Assembly: GCF_040683095.1 (NCBI RefSeq)
Contig: NZ_JBFBCI010000004.1
Location: 180,511-244,510 of the forward strand
Length of the DNA stretch: 64,000 nt
Direction of reading: 5' to 3'
Source: Sphaerisporangium sp040683095
Lineage (GTDB): Bacteria > Actinomycetota > Actinomycetes > Streptosporangiales > Streptosporangiaceae
The notes under the pieces were generated by a model that was not told the origin of the DNA, ran no database searches, and saw only the letters and a program-made list of their open reading frames with translations. The translations under genes were made by a program, and so were the position numbers. Shown one piece after another: positions 29,311 to 39,760 of the stretch (within the stretch, counting starts at the first letter, position 1; each line of letters opens with the position of its first letter).

Positions 29311-29512
29311 CGTGGCTCCTGTGAGGGGACTGTTCGCGGACAAAGCCGGATGGTTACGACATAGCGGGCTAGCGGCGCGCAAATTGCGGAACCACTTGCG
29401 ACGCACGACAGCGTAGCGTCATGCTGACACTACCGCTGGTAACCATGATGGGTCGGCGGATCATCGCAAGTTGCTGGTGAACGACCATGCGACCGTACGA
29501 AGGGCGCCGACG

Positions 29513-30340
29513 ATGACACCGCGCGATCAGAGACCGGAACCGACCGAGTCACGTATCGCCGTGAAGGGGCGCCATCGGCACGGAACCACGCCGAGCCACG
29601 TCGCACCGAAGAACTGGGATATCGCGAAGCGCGCCAGCGCGGATCAGATGGACCGGCTCGAACCGGGCTGGGCCGTCTGGTACGGGGTCGGGAGTCGTCG
29701 TTTCTACGCCGTGGCCAGGTGGGCGACGCCGGTTCCCCTTACCGCGAAGGCTCGCACGATCGAGGAACTACGCGGCCTTATGCGTGAAGCGGAGTCGATG
29801 ATGCCACCGCCCGGCCCATCCACACCCTCTCGCGACACGCCCCTACGAATTTCACCCCCCGTCGGAGGAGCATCAATGACGACGACGCCGGACGGACTTC
29901 GTACGGCTTGCTGGGACATTCCGCATGACCCGGCCGCAGTAGGGCGGGCCAGGGACACGATCAAAGAGACGCTCGCGGGCTGGGGCCTTCGCGATCTCAT
30001 CGACGATGTTCTCCTCGCCGCAGGTGAACTGCTGAGTAATGCGGTTTCGCACGGCGCTCCCCCGATCCGGCTTTCCCTGTGGGCCACAGGCATCGACCTG
30101 TGCGTGCGGGTGACCGACCACGGAACCGGACGGCCGCGCCAACTCGACCTGGGGCTCGAAGCGGTACACGGCCGCGGCCTGACGATCGTCGCGGCGCTGG
30201 CCGACGAATTCGGGGTCATCCCACTCGCGGAGGGACCGGGCAAGACCGTCTGGGCCAAGTGGCTATTGAGAAACGTCGGGGCGCAGGGCACTCAGCCAGT
30301 CGCCGGCCTCTCGCGGCGTGGCGAAACGGACGACGTGTAA
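29513..30340 (+). CDS. ATP-binding (HATPase, anti-sigma-like) protein fused in frame to an upstream small domain
   Basis: From ATG 29513 (GAAGGG upstream) the frame runs without a stop to 30340, 275 aa. The first 110 residues contain a small compact motif (MDRLEPGWAVWYGVGSRRFY and TIEELRGLMREAES) that looks like a separate small protein. The last 154 residues, from an internal ATG at 29876 with its own strong ribosome site, are a GHKL ATPase: LLAAGELLSNAVSHG, RVTDHGTGRPRQ and GRGLTIVAALADEFG. This domain resembles anti-sigma kinases of the RsbW/SpoIIAB type that accompany XRE/DUF397 pairs. Either a fusion or two nested products are made. Confidence 0.8.
   Translation: MTPRDQRPEPTESRIAVKGRHRHGTTPSHVAPKNWDIAKRASADQMDRLEPGWAVWYGVGSRRFYAVARWATPVPLTAKARTIEELRGLMREAESMMPPPGPSTPSRDTPLRISPPVGGASMTTTPDGLRTACWDIPHDPAAVGRARDTIKETLAGWGLRDLIDDVLLAAGELLSNAVSHGAPPIRLSLWATGIDLCVRVTDHGTGRPRQLDLGLEAVHGRGLTIVAALADEFGVIPLAEGPGKTVWAKWLLRNVGAQGTQPVAGLSRRGETDDV
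29864..29878 (+). promoter_or_regulatory. Internal ribosome binding site and start codon
   Basis: GGAGGAG at 29864-29870 lies 5 nt before ATG 29876, inside a longer open frame. It is stronger than the site of the upstream start and would give a free 154-aa ATP-binding protein. Confidence 0.65.
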
Positions 30341-30577
30341 GTGCGCGAAGCGGGTGTCGTGGGCCCGTCGTGCGATTTCCGCGCGGCGGGCGGCGTGCTG
30401 CGACCACGCCCACCAGGCCGGGTGCTCGCCGCTGAGCCATCCGGTCCAGGTCTCCACGTTGCCGCCGAAGACGCGCTCGCGACGCAGCGTCCTCAGCAAG
30501 GACCGGCGCAGGACGTGCCGACGTCTTCCATCCTGACTCGGGCCTGGGGTCTGCCGCCGAGTAGGTTCTTTTCCCAC
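30263..30577 (-). pseudogene. C-terminal remnant of a P-loop adenylate-kinase-like protein
   Basis: The 104-aa frame contains LLRTLRRERVFGGNVETWTG and then AHLHVVRFATPREAGDWLSA, which fits the C-terminal half of small P-loop kinases annotated as adenylate-kinase-like or topology-modulation proteins. The Walker A part is missing; the first 20 residues are unrelated. Its 3' end overlaps the ATP-binding gene by 78 bp in convergent orientation. Just upstream, another short conserved-looking frame (ADYSLGELWEKNLLGGRPQA, about 30540-30605) is also cut. Both suggest a region reshaped by deletions near the transposase remnant. Confidence 0.5.
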
Positions 30578-30625
30578 AGTTCGCCCAGTGAGTAGTCGGC
30601 TAGAGCGCCGGTCAAGTAGTCGTCA

Positions 30626-30760
30626 GGCGGCCAGCTGGTGCTCGGCCGGCCGTTGGGCTATTACGTGGAGGTTGTGGACCACGGCGGTCCGGCGCAGGTC
30701 GAACAGGTTCTTGCGGGTGCCGCGGTAGCGGACGTGGCGGTCTTGGCCCGCTCGCCGCCG
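30626..30760 (-). mobile_element. IS1182-like transposase remnant (C-terminal end), left copy
   Basis: Encodes RYRGTRKNLFDLRRTAVVHN and then LHVIAQ, the C-terminal block of a DDE transposase family that I place near IS1182 from memory. Only this end is recognisable. The DNA matches the plus-strand remnant at 32874-32998, with a stretch of more than 30 identical bases, in inverted orientation. Confidence 0.65.
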
Positions 30761-31045
30761 CCACGCGAAAACAGCCGTCGCCTGGGCCACAGCTGATCGC
30801 GAACTCATCCACCGGCACCAGCCGCTCCTGCTGTCTGCACTGCGATGGACCGGCTGACCTCCGACCACCCACTCCAGATCCGCACCCACAGGTCCTGAGT
30901 ACTCCAGCGGCGCATGAGACCGATCTGCCCCTGGAGATCACGGTCAGTCACAACCGCGCCCCTCAGCATCGAGAACCCGCGACAGTTGAATACCCGACCT
31001 CACCAGTACCGAGGGCCGGAATATGGCATGGCTGCCCAGGCAGGA

Positions 31046-32005
31046 CTATTCCTTGATGACATCGTCGCGTGGACCACCATAGACAGGGTTCCTGTCGAAG
31101 CGCTTGTCGGTGACTAGCAGGCGGATCAGCCCCGGTTCGCGGATTGACTCCTCCGCCTCCCAGACGATCCAGTCGTCGCCGACGGGCTTGGTCTGCGTGC
31201 GGAGCTCGACGTAGCCGCCCGGGTTGTCCGGCGCAACCTCCATGATCAGATACGTGACCTTCAGCCCGCGCCTCTTGAGCTCGGGCAGGACCTCCCCGAC
31301 AGTCTTCTCGTCCACCCGGAAATCGGCGAGCGAGCCGCCCTTCGAGGTCGCCGTCCGGTAGTCGGACTTGCCCACCTTCGCTTCGTGTGACTTGTCGGGC
31401 ACGAGAACGCACGGGGCGACCGGCCCACTCATCAGGATCGTGCTGGTGCTGTGGTCGCTGATCGTCCAGACGAACGTCTGGCCGGGCTTGAAGAGCTTGG
31501 TGTCGATCCGCATCTGCCAGCCCTGGCTGTGTTCCTCCCCGGGGATGTTCTCCGGCACGGAGTACAGGCCGCGGGGGATGTCCTGCACCCAGGTTCCGCG
31601 CGGTTCCTTGCACCACTGGCCCGGGGGCGCGTAGTCGACGATGGCCGGGACGTTGAGCTCCTTCAACCGCTTCGCCAGTCCCGCCTTGTCGCGGAAATCC
31701 CGGACCTGGACGTACACGACACCGTCGGGTTCCTTGGTGACCGCGTAGGAGGGGGTGCCGCTCTCCTTCAGCAGGCTCGGCCCCACCGCGATGCCCACGG
31801 CGAGCAGCCCCGCGCCCGCCAGTCCCAGGGCCAGCCGCTGGGCAGGGGGCCGGCGGGGGCGGACGGGGGATGGGCCGGGCTGCTCGGCGGCGATTGAGGC
31901 CAGCAGCTTCCGCGCCCCCACATCGGAGGCGTGCCCTCCCGGCTTGCCCGGTTCCACCCGGGCCAGCGCACGTGTGATCTCGTCGATGTCGTCGGTGTTC
32001 TTCAT
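31046..32005 (-). CDS. Membrane protein of CU044_5270/anti-sigma type, partner of the sigma factor
   Basis: ATG 32005 overlaps the sigma factor stop codon (TGATG), so the genes are translationally coupled. The 319-aa protein has a cytosolic N-terminus of about 55 residues with ITRALARVEPGKPGGHASDV, one transmembrane segment near 58-78 (RLALGLAGAGLLAVGIAVG) and an extracytoplasmic region of about 240 residues ending KRFDRNPVYGGPRDDV. Topology and coupling fit an anti-sigma or sigma-associated membrane protein; no zinc HxxxCxxC motif is present. It lies between two inverted transposase remnants. Confidence 0.75.
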   Translation of the reverse strand: MKNTDDIDEITRALARVEPGKPGGHASDVGARKLLASIAAEQPGPSPVRPRRPPAQRLALGLAGAGLLAVGIAVGPSLLKESGTPSYAVTKEPDGVVYVQVRDFRDKAGLAKRLKELNVPAIVDYAPPGQWCKEPRGTWVQDIPRGLYSVPENIPGEEHSQGWQMRIDTKLFKPGQTFVWTISDHSTSTILMSGPVAPCVLVPDKSHEAKVGKSDYRTATSKGGSLADFRVDEKTVGEVLPELKRRGLKVTYLIMEVAPDNPGGYVELRTQTKPVGDDWIVWEAEESIREPGLIRLLVTDKRFDRNPVYGGPRDDVIKE

Positions 32006-32550
32006 CACAGATGTCCCTCCGCGGGGGCCAACCGGCTTTCAGATGTGAAGTGCACGTCCGCCTCGGCGAGCGCGCGGGCGAAGCGCCTGCGGGCGCGGTG
32101 GAGTCTGATGCGTACGGCGTTGCGCGACATGCCGAGCACGGTGGCGATCTGCTGTCGGTCCAGTCCCTCCCAGGCGACCAGGGACAACAGCTCCCGATCG
32201 GTGTCCGGTAAGGCCCGGAAGATCTGCGCGATCGCCGTCAGCTCGACCCCGCTGTCGGGCGCGGCCTGGTACAGGTCGGCCATTTCGGCGTCGAGCTCCA
32301 CACTGAGGGCCTGGCGGCGCACCTCGACCCGATAGTGGTTGGCCAGCACCTTGCGCGCCACGCCGTACAGCCACAGTGTGGCCTGCTCTCCATCCGGCAC
32401 TTCGCCCATCCGCCGCCAGGCGATGGCAAAGGTTTCCGCCACGACGTCCGCCGCATCCTGCGGCGAGTGGCAGCGGCGGGCCGCGTACGCCGTGATCTGG
32501 CCATACGCCTCCCGGTAGAAGGACTCGAACCTGGCCGGCTCACTACGCAC
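32005..32550 (-). CDS. ECF-type RNA polymerase sigma factor
   Basis: A 181-aa sigma-70 family protein from GTG 32550. Region 2 reads FESFYREAYGQITAYAARRC and DAADVVAETFAIAWRRM, and region 4 reads LPDTDRELLSLVAWEGLDRQ followed by IATVLGMSRNAVRIRLHRAR. It is the first gene of a two-gene operon with the membrane protein at 31046-32005. Its targets are unknown. No clear ribosome site precedes the GTG; GAGGAG lies about 20 nt upstream. Confidence 0.93.
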   Translation of the reverse strand: MRSEPARFESFYREAYGQITAYAARRCHSPQDAADVVAETFAIAWRRMGEVPDGEQATLWLYGVARKVLANHYRVEVRRQALSVELDAEMADLYQAAPDSGVELTAIAQIFRALPDTDRELLSLVAWEGLDRQQIATVLGMSRNAVRIRLHRARRRFARALAEADVHFTSESRLAPAEGHL

Positions 32551-32710
32551 GGACTGGTCCCGCGCCCGGTCTCCTCGGCATCCCCATGGCCGCCTCCTTC
32601 ATAGCCTTGATGTACGGACATCTGTGCCTATGTAGGGAGTCAGGCCATCATTTCGTGCCAGGGCGGAGAAATTTCGCGGCTATCCCGCCGCAGCGAAGGG
32701 CCGAACCCGG

Positions 32711-32998
32711 ATGGTCCCGTCGGTGCCCGAAGCCACCGTCACCGATCAGATCGCCGCCGATCTGGCCGCCCAGCATGCCACGCTCACCGAACTGCACATC
32801 GACCGGGCCTACCTGGCCTCCGCCCTGGTCCGCGAGCGTCCTGCCGGCTTGGAGATCTACTGCAAGGCCTGACGGCTGGCAAGGCCGCCGCGCCCGCTAC
32901 CGCGGCACCCGCAAGAACCTGTTCGACCTACGACGCCCCGCGGTCGTCCACAACCTCCACGTCATCGCCCGCCAGCAAGACGGGTTCCTCCGGGCAGA
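32711..32998 (+). pseudogene. IS1182-like transposase remnant with internal deletion, right copy
   Basis: The first part (VPEATVTDQIAADLAAQHAT, LHIDRAYLASALVRE and LEIYCKA) belongs to the middle of a DDE transposase. It runs to a TGA at 32870, and from 32874 another frame continues GWQGRRARYRGTRKNLFDLR and then VVHNLHVIARQ, the C-terminus. The intervening catalytic segment of a few hundred codons is deleted. The element is dead. It is inverted relative to the remnant at 30626-30760. Confidence 0.7.
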
Positions 32999-33005
32999 GC
33001 CCAGG

Positions 33006-35486
33006 TCAGATCATGGCCAAAGGTTCGGCCGGGGTGTAGCCCTGGAGGTGGGATGAGGACAGGAGGCGTTCGTTCGCGGCCGGGGGGACGCGGACGTAGG
33101 AGTAGCGGTCGGCGGAGTAGACGCGGATGCCGTCGGTGCGGCATTGGCGCATCAGGGTTTCGTCCCACTCGTCGGAGACGTCGGCTATGCCGAGGTCGGT
33201 CAGGGTGGGGCGGCGGGCCAGGAGAGTGGCGCCGGCGAGCTCGGGGAGGAAGCGGTGCTCGGTGCCGGGGCCGCGGAGCAGGGTGGCGCCGGTGCCAGGG
33301 ATGTGGGCGTAGTAGGACGACTTGCCGATGATCTCGGCGTCCACGGCGGCGAAGTAGCGGACGAGGTCGGCCAGATAGTGCTCGCCGTAGAGGTCACGGG
33401 GGTCCAGGACGGCCACCAGGTCGCCGTCGGCGAGCCTCAGGGCGCGGTCGAGGGCCGCTCCCCTCGTGGCGGGCGCGCCGGTCTCCCGGACGATCACGTC
33501 ACCTCTGTGGACGGCTCGCGCGGACTTCTCGACGGTGGCGGCGTCCAGGCCTTCGGCCACGATGACGAGCTGGCCGGGAGCGTGGGCCTGGCGGTGGAGC
33601 TGGGCGAGTACGTGGTCGAGCTCGGTGGGGTCCGAGACGGCCGTGATGGCGGTGATCGAGACGGCGTTCCGGATCGACGGCAGGCCCGCGGTGGCGATGA
33701 TCGGGTCGAGCAGCGGGGTGACCGAGATCGTGGCGCGCCAGGCCAAGTGGGCTTCGGCCGCGGACTGGTCCTCTGCGGCCAGGTACTCCTGGACGGAGGT
33801 GAGGGCGCGGCGTAGCGAGTCTTCGTCGGTCGCGATGGGGGCGGTGAGCTGCATGATGGAGGTGCCGCAGGCAGACAGCTCTTCGATGGTCCGCGCGTCG
33901 GCGTCCGGCCCGGCGAGCACGAGCGCGGCCGACCTGTAGGCCGTCAGCAGATCGTCGTACGTGGCCTTCGGAGTGATCAACGGCCCCCACGGCGCGGCGA
34001 GGAGCACGTCTCCTCCGTACGCCGCACCGGGTCGCGGACCGCCCTCATCGGCACTTTCTCGCATCCCGGGACGAGGAGTACCCGTGCCGGGCATGGCTGA
34101 GGAACCCGTGCGGCCGACCCCACCGGTGCTACCAGAAGCGACTCCTCCGTACGCCGCACCGGGTCGCGGACCGCCCTCATCGGCACTTTCTCGCCCCCCT
34201 GGACGAGGAGCACCCGTGCCGGGCACGGCTGAGGAATCCGCGCGGCCGACCCCACCGGCCGTACCAGAAGCGACTCCTCCGTACGCCGGACCGCCCTCAT
34301 CGGCACCCTCTCGCACCCCCGGACGAGGAGCGGTGGTGCTCGGGGTGGCAGTTCCCGCGGTCGGGGTGGCTCCCGCGCTCTGGGGGACGGCACCCGGAGT
34401 CGGGGCGGCTCCCGCGGTCGGCGCAGCGGCTCCCGTGCTCAGAGTGGCGGCTCCCGTTGTGGGGGTGGGGAGGTAGGGCTTGGGGAAGTCGGCAGGGAGT
34501 GCGCCTTGGACTGCGGTGCCTAGGAGGGCTACTTCCTTGCGGCCTTCGGCTGCGGGGATCTGGTTGTGGACGCGGGGTTGGGTGGCTATCGGGAGGACGG
34601 TGACGCGGTCGTGGCGCAGCGCGGCGCGCCACTCGCGGGCGCGGGCCTCGGACGTCGCGAGGACGTGGTCGAAGTACGACGCCACTGGGACACTGACCGA
34701 CACCGGGCCGCCGGAGTGCCAGAAGACCGTGCGGATGCCGCGCCGTCCGCATTCCTCGATCAGGTCGCGCAGCCCTCGCGTACGCCCGGCCAGTTCCTCG
34801 AGCCAGCGTCCGCCGTTGCCCTGGAGGGGACCGGCCTGGACGGACTCCACGAACAGCAGGTGCGGGCGGTGCTGGTCGAGCATCGCCTGCCAGTTGTCCG
34901 GGCCGAAGTTGGTCACCTGACGCCACTCGTAGCGGAACAGCGCCTCCGAGCGCCGGTCGACGATGGCGGCGACGGTGAGGTACGGCCTGGTCAGCGGGCC
35001 CTTAGGCACGACGAAGTGCTCGTCCATCGCGGTGGAGACGGCGGGACCGGCGGTGTTGGGGGCGACGGGCGCGACGGCCGGGGGCGGGTCGAGCGGGGCG
35101 GGGGCGAAGTCGGCGCGCTTGGGCGCCGGGCGCTTGCTGATCGGGGCCCGGAGGGTGCGGGCGACCTCGCCGGGCTTCTTGGTGTGGATGGCGTCGCCGA
35201 GCTTGGACCATCGGCTTTCCTGCACCGACTCCAGGCGCCACAGGGCGACCTCGGTCTGGTACTTCTGCTCGGCGAGGTTCTTGGCGAGCTGTGTCGCCTG
35301 CCGCTCGGCCGACTTGAGCCGGGCCTCGGTCTCCTTCAGCCGGGTGAACGCCTCGGCCTCCGAGACGGCCGCCGCCGCCAGCCGTTCCTGGTAGTCGGCC
35401 AGCAGCCGGGTGAGCTCGGCGGCACCGGACGCGGCCGCCACGGCGGCCTCAAGGGCCCGCCGGGTGCTCTCCAACTCTTCGCTCAT
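33006..35486 (-). CDS. Large two-module glycosyltransferase (CgeB-like plus GT2-like) with tandem repeats
   Basis: ATG 35486 gives 826 aa. Residues 1-120 are a coiled coil (ERLAAAAVSEAEAFTRLKET). A linker is followed by a CgeB/DUF3880-like GT-B module: HLLFVESVQAGPLQGNGGRW, GIRTVFWHSGGPVSV and FDHVLATSEARAREW. That module is split by about 130 residues of low-complexity Ala/Thr/Gly/Pro sequence encoded by 132-bp repeats, then resumes at YDDLLTAYRSAALVLAGPDA. The last 220 residues form a GT2-like domain (RGAALDRALRLADGDLVAVL, DPRDLYGEHYLADLV). CgeB-like proteins glycosylate surface structures. It is divergent from the asparagine-synthase-like gene, 466 bp away by the starts chosen here. Confidence 0.8.
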   Translation of the reverse strand: MSEELESTRRALEAAVAAASGAAELTRLLADYQERLAAAAVSEAEAFTRLKETEARLKSAERQATQLAKNLAEQKYQTEVALWRLESVQESRWSKLGDAIHTKKPGEVARTLRAPISKRPAPKRADFAPAPLDPPPAVAPVAPNTAGPAVSTAMDEHFVVPKGPLTRPYLTVAAIVDRRSEALFRYEWRQVTNFGPDNWQAMLDQHRPHLLFVESVQAGPLQGNGGRWLEELAGRTRGLRDLIEECGRRGIRTVFWHSGGPVSVSVPVASYFDHVLATSEARAREWRAALRHDRVTVLPIATQPRVHNQIPAAEGRKEVALLGTAVQGALPADFPKPYLPTPTTGAATLSTGAAAPTAGAAPTPGAVPQSAGATPTAGTATPSTTAPRPGVREGADEGGPAYGGVASGTAGGVGRADSSAVPGTGAPRPGGRESADEGGPRPGAAYGGVASGSTGGVGRTGSSAMPGTGTPRPGMRESADEGGPRPGAAYGGDVLLAAPWGPLITPKATYDDLLTAYRSAALVLAGPDADARTIEELSACGTSIMQLTAPIATDEDSLRRALTSVQEYLAAEDQSAAEAHLAWRATISVTPLLDPIIATAGLPSIRNAVSITAITAVSDPTELDHVLAQLHRQAHAPGQLVIVAEGLDAATVEKSARAVHRGDVIVRETGAPATRGAALDRALRLADGDLVAVLDPRDLYGEHYLADLVRYFAAVDAEIIGKSSYYAHIPGTGATLLRGPGTEHRFLPELAGATLLARRPTLTDLGIADVSDEWDETLMRQCRTDGIRVYSADRYSYVRVPPAANERLLSSSHLQGYTPAEPLAMI
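34010..34330. repeat. 132-bp intragenic tandem repeats
   Basis: The segment CTCCTCCGTAC recurs at 34010, 34142 and 34274, an exact 132-bp period (44 codons, frame-preserving). The first two units are nearly identical; the third lacks about 15 bp. They encode the RPGxRESADEGGPRPGAAYG linker of the glycosyltransferase. Confidence 0.85.
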
Positions 35487-35952
35487 GCCATCACCGTGTC
35501 CCCGAAAGCCGTCGAGGCAGAATACTCGCAGATCCCACCCCACCACCTCGAACCCGAAAGAAGCAGAGAAACGTCAACCAGGGGGAATCGAGCCGTCCAC
35601 CTGACCAAACACCAGAACGGCCGAAGGAGGGGGTGCCATGTTCGGGGAGCACATCGACCACGGAAGACTGACCGCCGCAGTGGTACCCCACAGACCCGCA
35701 GATAGAGGACTTGCCGCAACAGTCATACCCCATGAACCGTGGCCGGGAGCGTTGCGACCGCTCGTCGCACGAAAGACGAACTCCCACGACCTCGACCCGC
35801 CACACGGCGGCGGAGGCGCCCGGATCGACACAGACCCGTGCGGAGCGAGGACCATTTCCTCCGACCAGCGGCTTGCCTTGTGGGCCGTCTTGGAGGTGGA
35901 GGAATCCGTACACTCGGCACGTACTCAACTGGGCGCTGAGGGGAGAAGGCCG

Positions 35953-37713
35953 GTGCGCAAGGGGAAGTGGCCGGAGTACCAGGCGCGGCCGTACGTGTGC
36001 GGCGCGATCGGAGGCTACGACCCGGCACGGCTGGCGGTGCTGGCGCAGGCGGGCCCGTCGGTGCGCGAGGTCCACCGGTCCCCCGGCGCGGCCCTGTTCA
36101 GCTCCGCGCCCCTCGTCCCGTACGCGAGCACCTCCACGCTGACGGCCGATGCTCCGAGCCTCGTCCCGTACGCGAGCGCCCCCGCCCCTGACCGGACCGC
36201 GAGCGCGCCCGATTCGGCGAACGGCACCACGCGGTTCGCCTGGGCCGAGCGGAGACCGGACAGGCCCCTCCCCTGGCTCGCGGTGGCGGAGACCTACGAG
36301 GCTCCGGGGCTGATCGACGAGGCCCACGCCGTCACGCTGCACACCGGGGCGTTCGGGTTGATCGATGTGTACTACCTCGCCGAGGGGGACGCGGTCTACT
36401 TCGCGGGGAACATCGAGCCGCTGCTGGCGCTGGCGCGCAGGCCGTACGAAGTGGACTGGGACGCGTGGGCGGCGATCCTCAAGCTGACCTACCCCCTGCT
36501 GGAGGCCACGCCGTACAAGCAGGTCAGGAGGCTGCCGGGCTCGACGGCGCTCGTCTGGTCCCGGACCGCGCGGAAGATCATCGTGGAGAGGCGGACGCCG
36601 CGCTGGGTGCGTGAGGAGCCGTTCGACCGCGGCGTCACGGCCGGGGACATCGTGGCGCTGCTGCACGAGGCGCTGAAGCCGTACGACGACCGGCCGCTGC
36701 TGGTACCGGTGAGCGGCGGGTACGACTCGCGACTGCTGGCGTCGGTCGCCAAGGTCCGCCGGATCGACGTCGAATCGTGGACGACCAGCCCGGACGACGG
36801 CCTGGACAACGACATCGACTTCGCCCGCATGGTGACCCGCGTGCTGGAGATCCCGCACCGGATCGTCCCGCAGGACGCGGCGGCCTTCCCCGACGAGGCG
36901 CGGTGGGCGGCGCGCAGGCTGGAGTACCTGACCAGCCACCATGCCTGGTACTCGCCGTTCGCACGCGAGGTGCACGCCGCGGGCCGTCCGGTCGTGGACG
37001 GCCTGGCGGGCGGGCCGCTGATGAAGAACTTCCTGATCACCGCGGACGCCGTGGGCGCGGGGACCTCCGCCGACCGCCAGACCGCCCTGCTGGCCGCGCT
37101 GTCCACGGGCGAGCCGCACATGCCGATGCTCTCGGAGAAAGCGCTCGCCTTCGTCGAGGACCGGGTGGGGTCGGCATTCGCGCAGGCCACGTCGATGCTG
37201 CGCGGTCACAGGTCGGAGCTCCCGCTGAGCGTGCTGCACACCCGGACGGCCCGGGGCATCGCCCGCTCCCCCGTGAACCTGGTCGGCCCCGAGGTCACGC
37301 CGGTCTTCCCGTTCCTGCACCCGGAGTTCTTCGACGCGGCGCTGTCGGTGCCGGTGGAGCGCAAGGAGGGCGGCCGGTTCTACCGGGAGATCCTGTGGGC
37401 GGCGAACCCGAAGGTGGCGTCGCTGCCGTCCACGAACGGCGCGTTGCCGCACCGCCGGGTGCCGCTGCGCTCGGCGGGCCCGGCGGCCCGGGAGTGGAAC
37501 CACCGGATGCTGCGCAAGGTCGCCGCGGCCGTGCCGAGCCTGATGTCCGCCCCGATGCTGGAGGCGATCTCCCAGGGGCCGGACGGGCTGACGGCGTTCG
37601 GGTCGTGGAACTCGCGGTTCTGGTTGCGCAGCCTGGTGCTTTTCGGTTCCTGGCTGACCGACTACGAGGACGTGCTCGGGGACCTCACACCTCCGTGGGA
37701 GGCCGCGTCGTGA
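35953..37713 (+). CDS. Asparagine-synthase-like ATP-pyrophosphatase protein without N-terminal cysteine
   Basis: GTG 35953 with GGGAGAAGG upstream gives 586 aa; the frame is open to 35638, but those residues look non-coding. The N-terminal part (about 1-230) has the fold of an Ntn glutaminase domain (YVCGAIGGYDPARLAVLAQA, DVYYLAEGDAVYFAGNIEPL) but no Cys directly after the initiator, so it should not hydrolyse glutamine. It also carries an insert with two LVPYAS repeats. The synthase domain has the PP-loop PVSGGYDSRLLASV near residue 253. Such proteins adenylate a carboxylate for amide formation, as in lasso cyclases, beta-lactam synthetase and surface glycan enzymes. No precursor peptide gene was seen. 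Confidence 0.78.
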   Translation: MRKGKWPEYQARPYVCGAIGGYDPARLAVLAQAGPSVREVHRSPGAALFSSAPLVPYASTSTLTADAPSLVPYASAPAPDRTASAPDSANGTTRFAWAERRPDRPLPWLAVAETYEAPGLIDEAHAVTLHTGAFGLIDVYYLAEGDAVYFAGNIEPLLALARRPYEVDWDAWAAILKLTYPLLEATPYKQVRRLPGSTALVWSRTARKIIVERRTPRWVREEPFDRGVTAGDIVALLHEALKPYDDRPLLVPVSGGYDSRLLASVAKVRRIDVESWTTSPDDGLDNDIDFARMVTRVLEIPHRIVPQDAAAFPDEARWAARRLEYLTSHHAWYSPFAREVHAAGRPVVDGLAGGPLMKNFLITADAVGAGTSADRQTALLAALSTGEPHMPMLSEKALAFVEDRVGSAFAQATSMLRGHRSELPLSVLHTRTARGIARSPVNLVGPEVTPVFPFLHPEFFDAALSVPVERKEGGRFYREILWAANPKVASLPSTNGALPHRRVPLRSAGPAAREWNHRMLRKVAAAVPSLMSAPMLEAISQGPDGLTAFGSWNSRFWLRSLVLFGSWLTDYEDVLGDLTPPWEAAS

Positions 37714-37983
37714 AACGTTCCCTCCACCAGCGCTCGGCACCGTGCGTGTTCACGCCTTTACGTGAGCAAAGCCCGGACTGCGGGCGATTACGCGGTTGGC
37801 GTCGGGGAGACGAGCGCTGATCGTCTCCGGATGGCCCTAATGGCCTGCTAGTCTTCCGCGAAACAGCGCTGAAACACGCCGCCGCGCACCGCATTACCCC
37901 TTCGGTGACGGCGTCGGGCGGTAGCCGCAGGGATGACGGCTCCATAGGCGCGTTCCCCTCCGTTTGCATGCCCTACTCTCCCA

Positions 37984-39699
<1,716 letters not shown>

Positions 39700-39760
39700 G
39701 CTGGTTCTCCTGAGCGAGCGCTGAGCCGGTCGTACTACGCCCGGAAGATCCCGGTGACCT

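Noticed and set aside
34010..34330. Repeats that could suggest a CRISPR array
   Set aside because: Period is 132 bp, units are coding and adjacent, with no 28-37-bp repeats separated by unique spacers.
35491..37740. 749-codon minus-strand open frame
   Set aside because: Antisense of the asparagine-synthase-like gene, which has the PP-loop motif and good codon usage.
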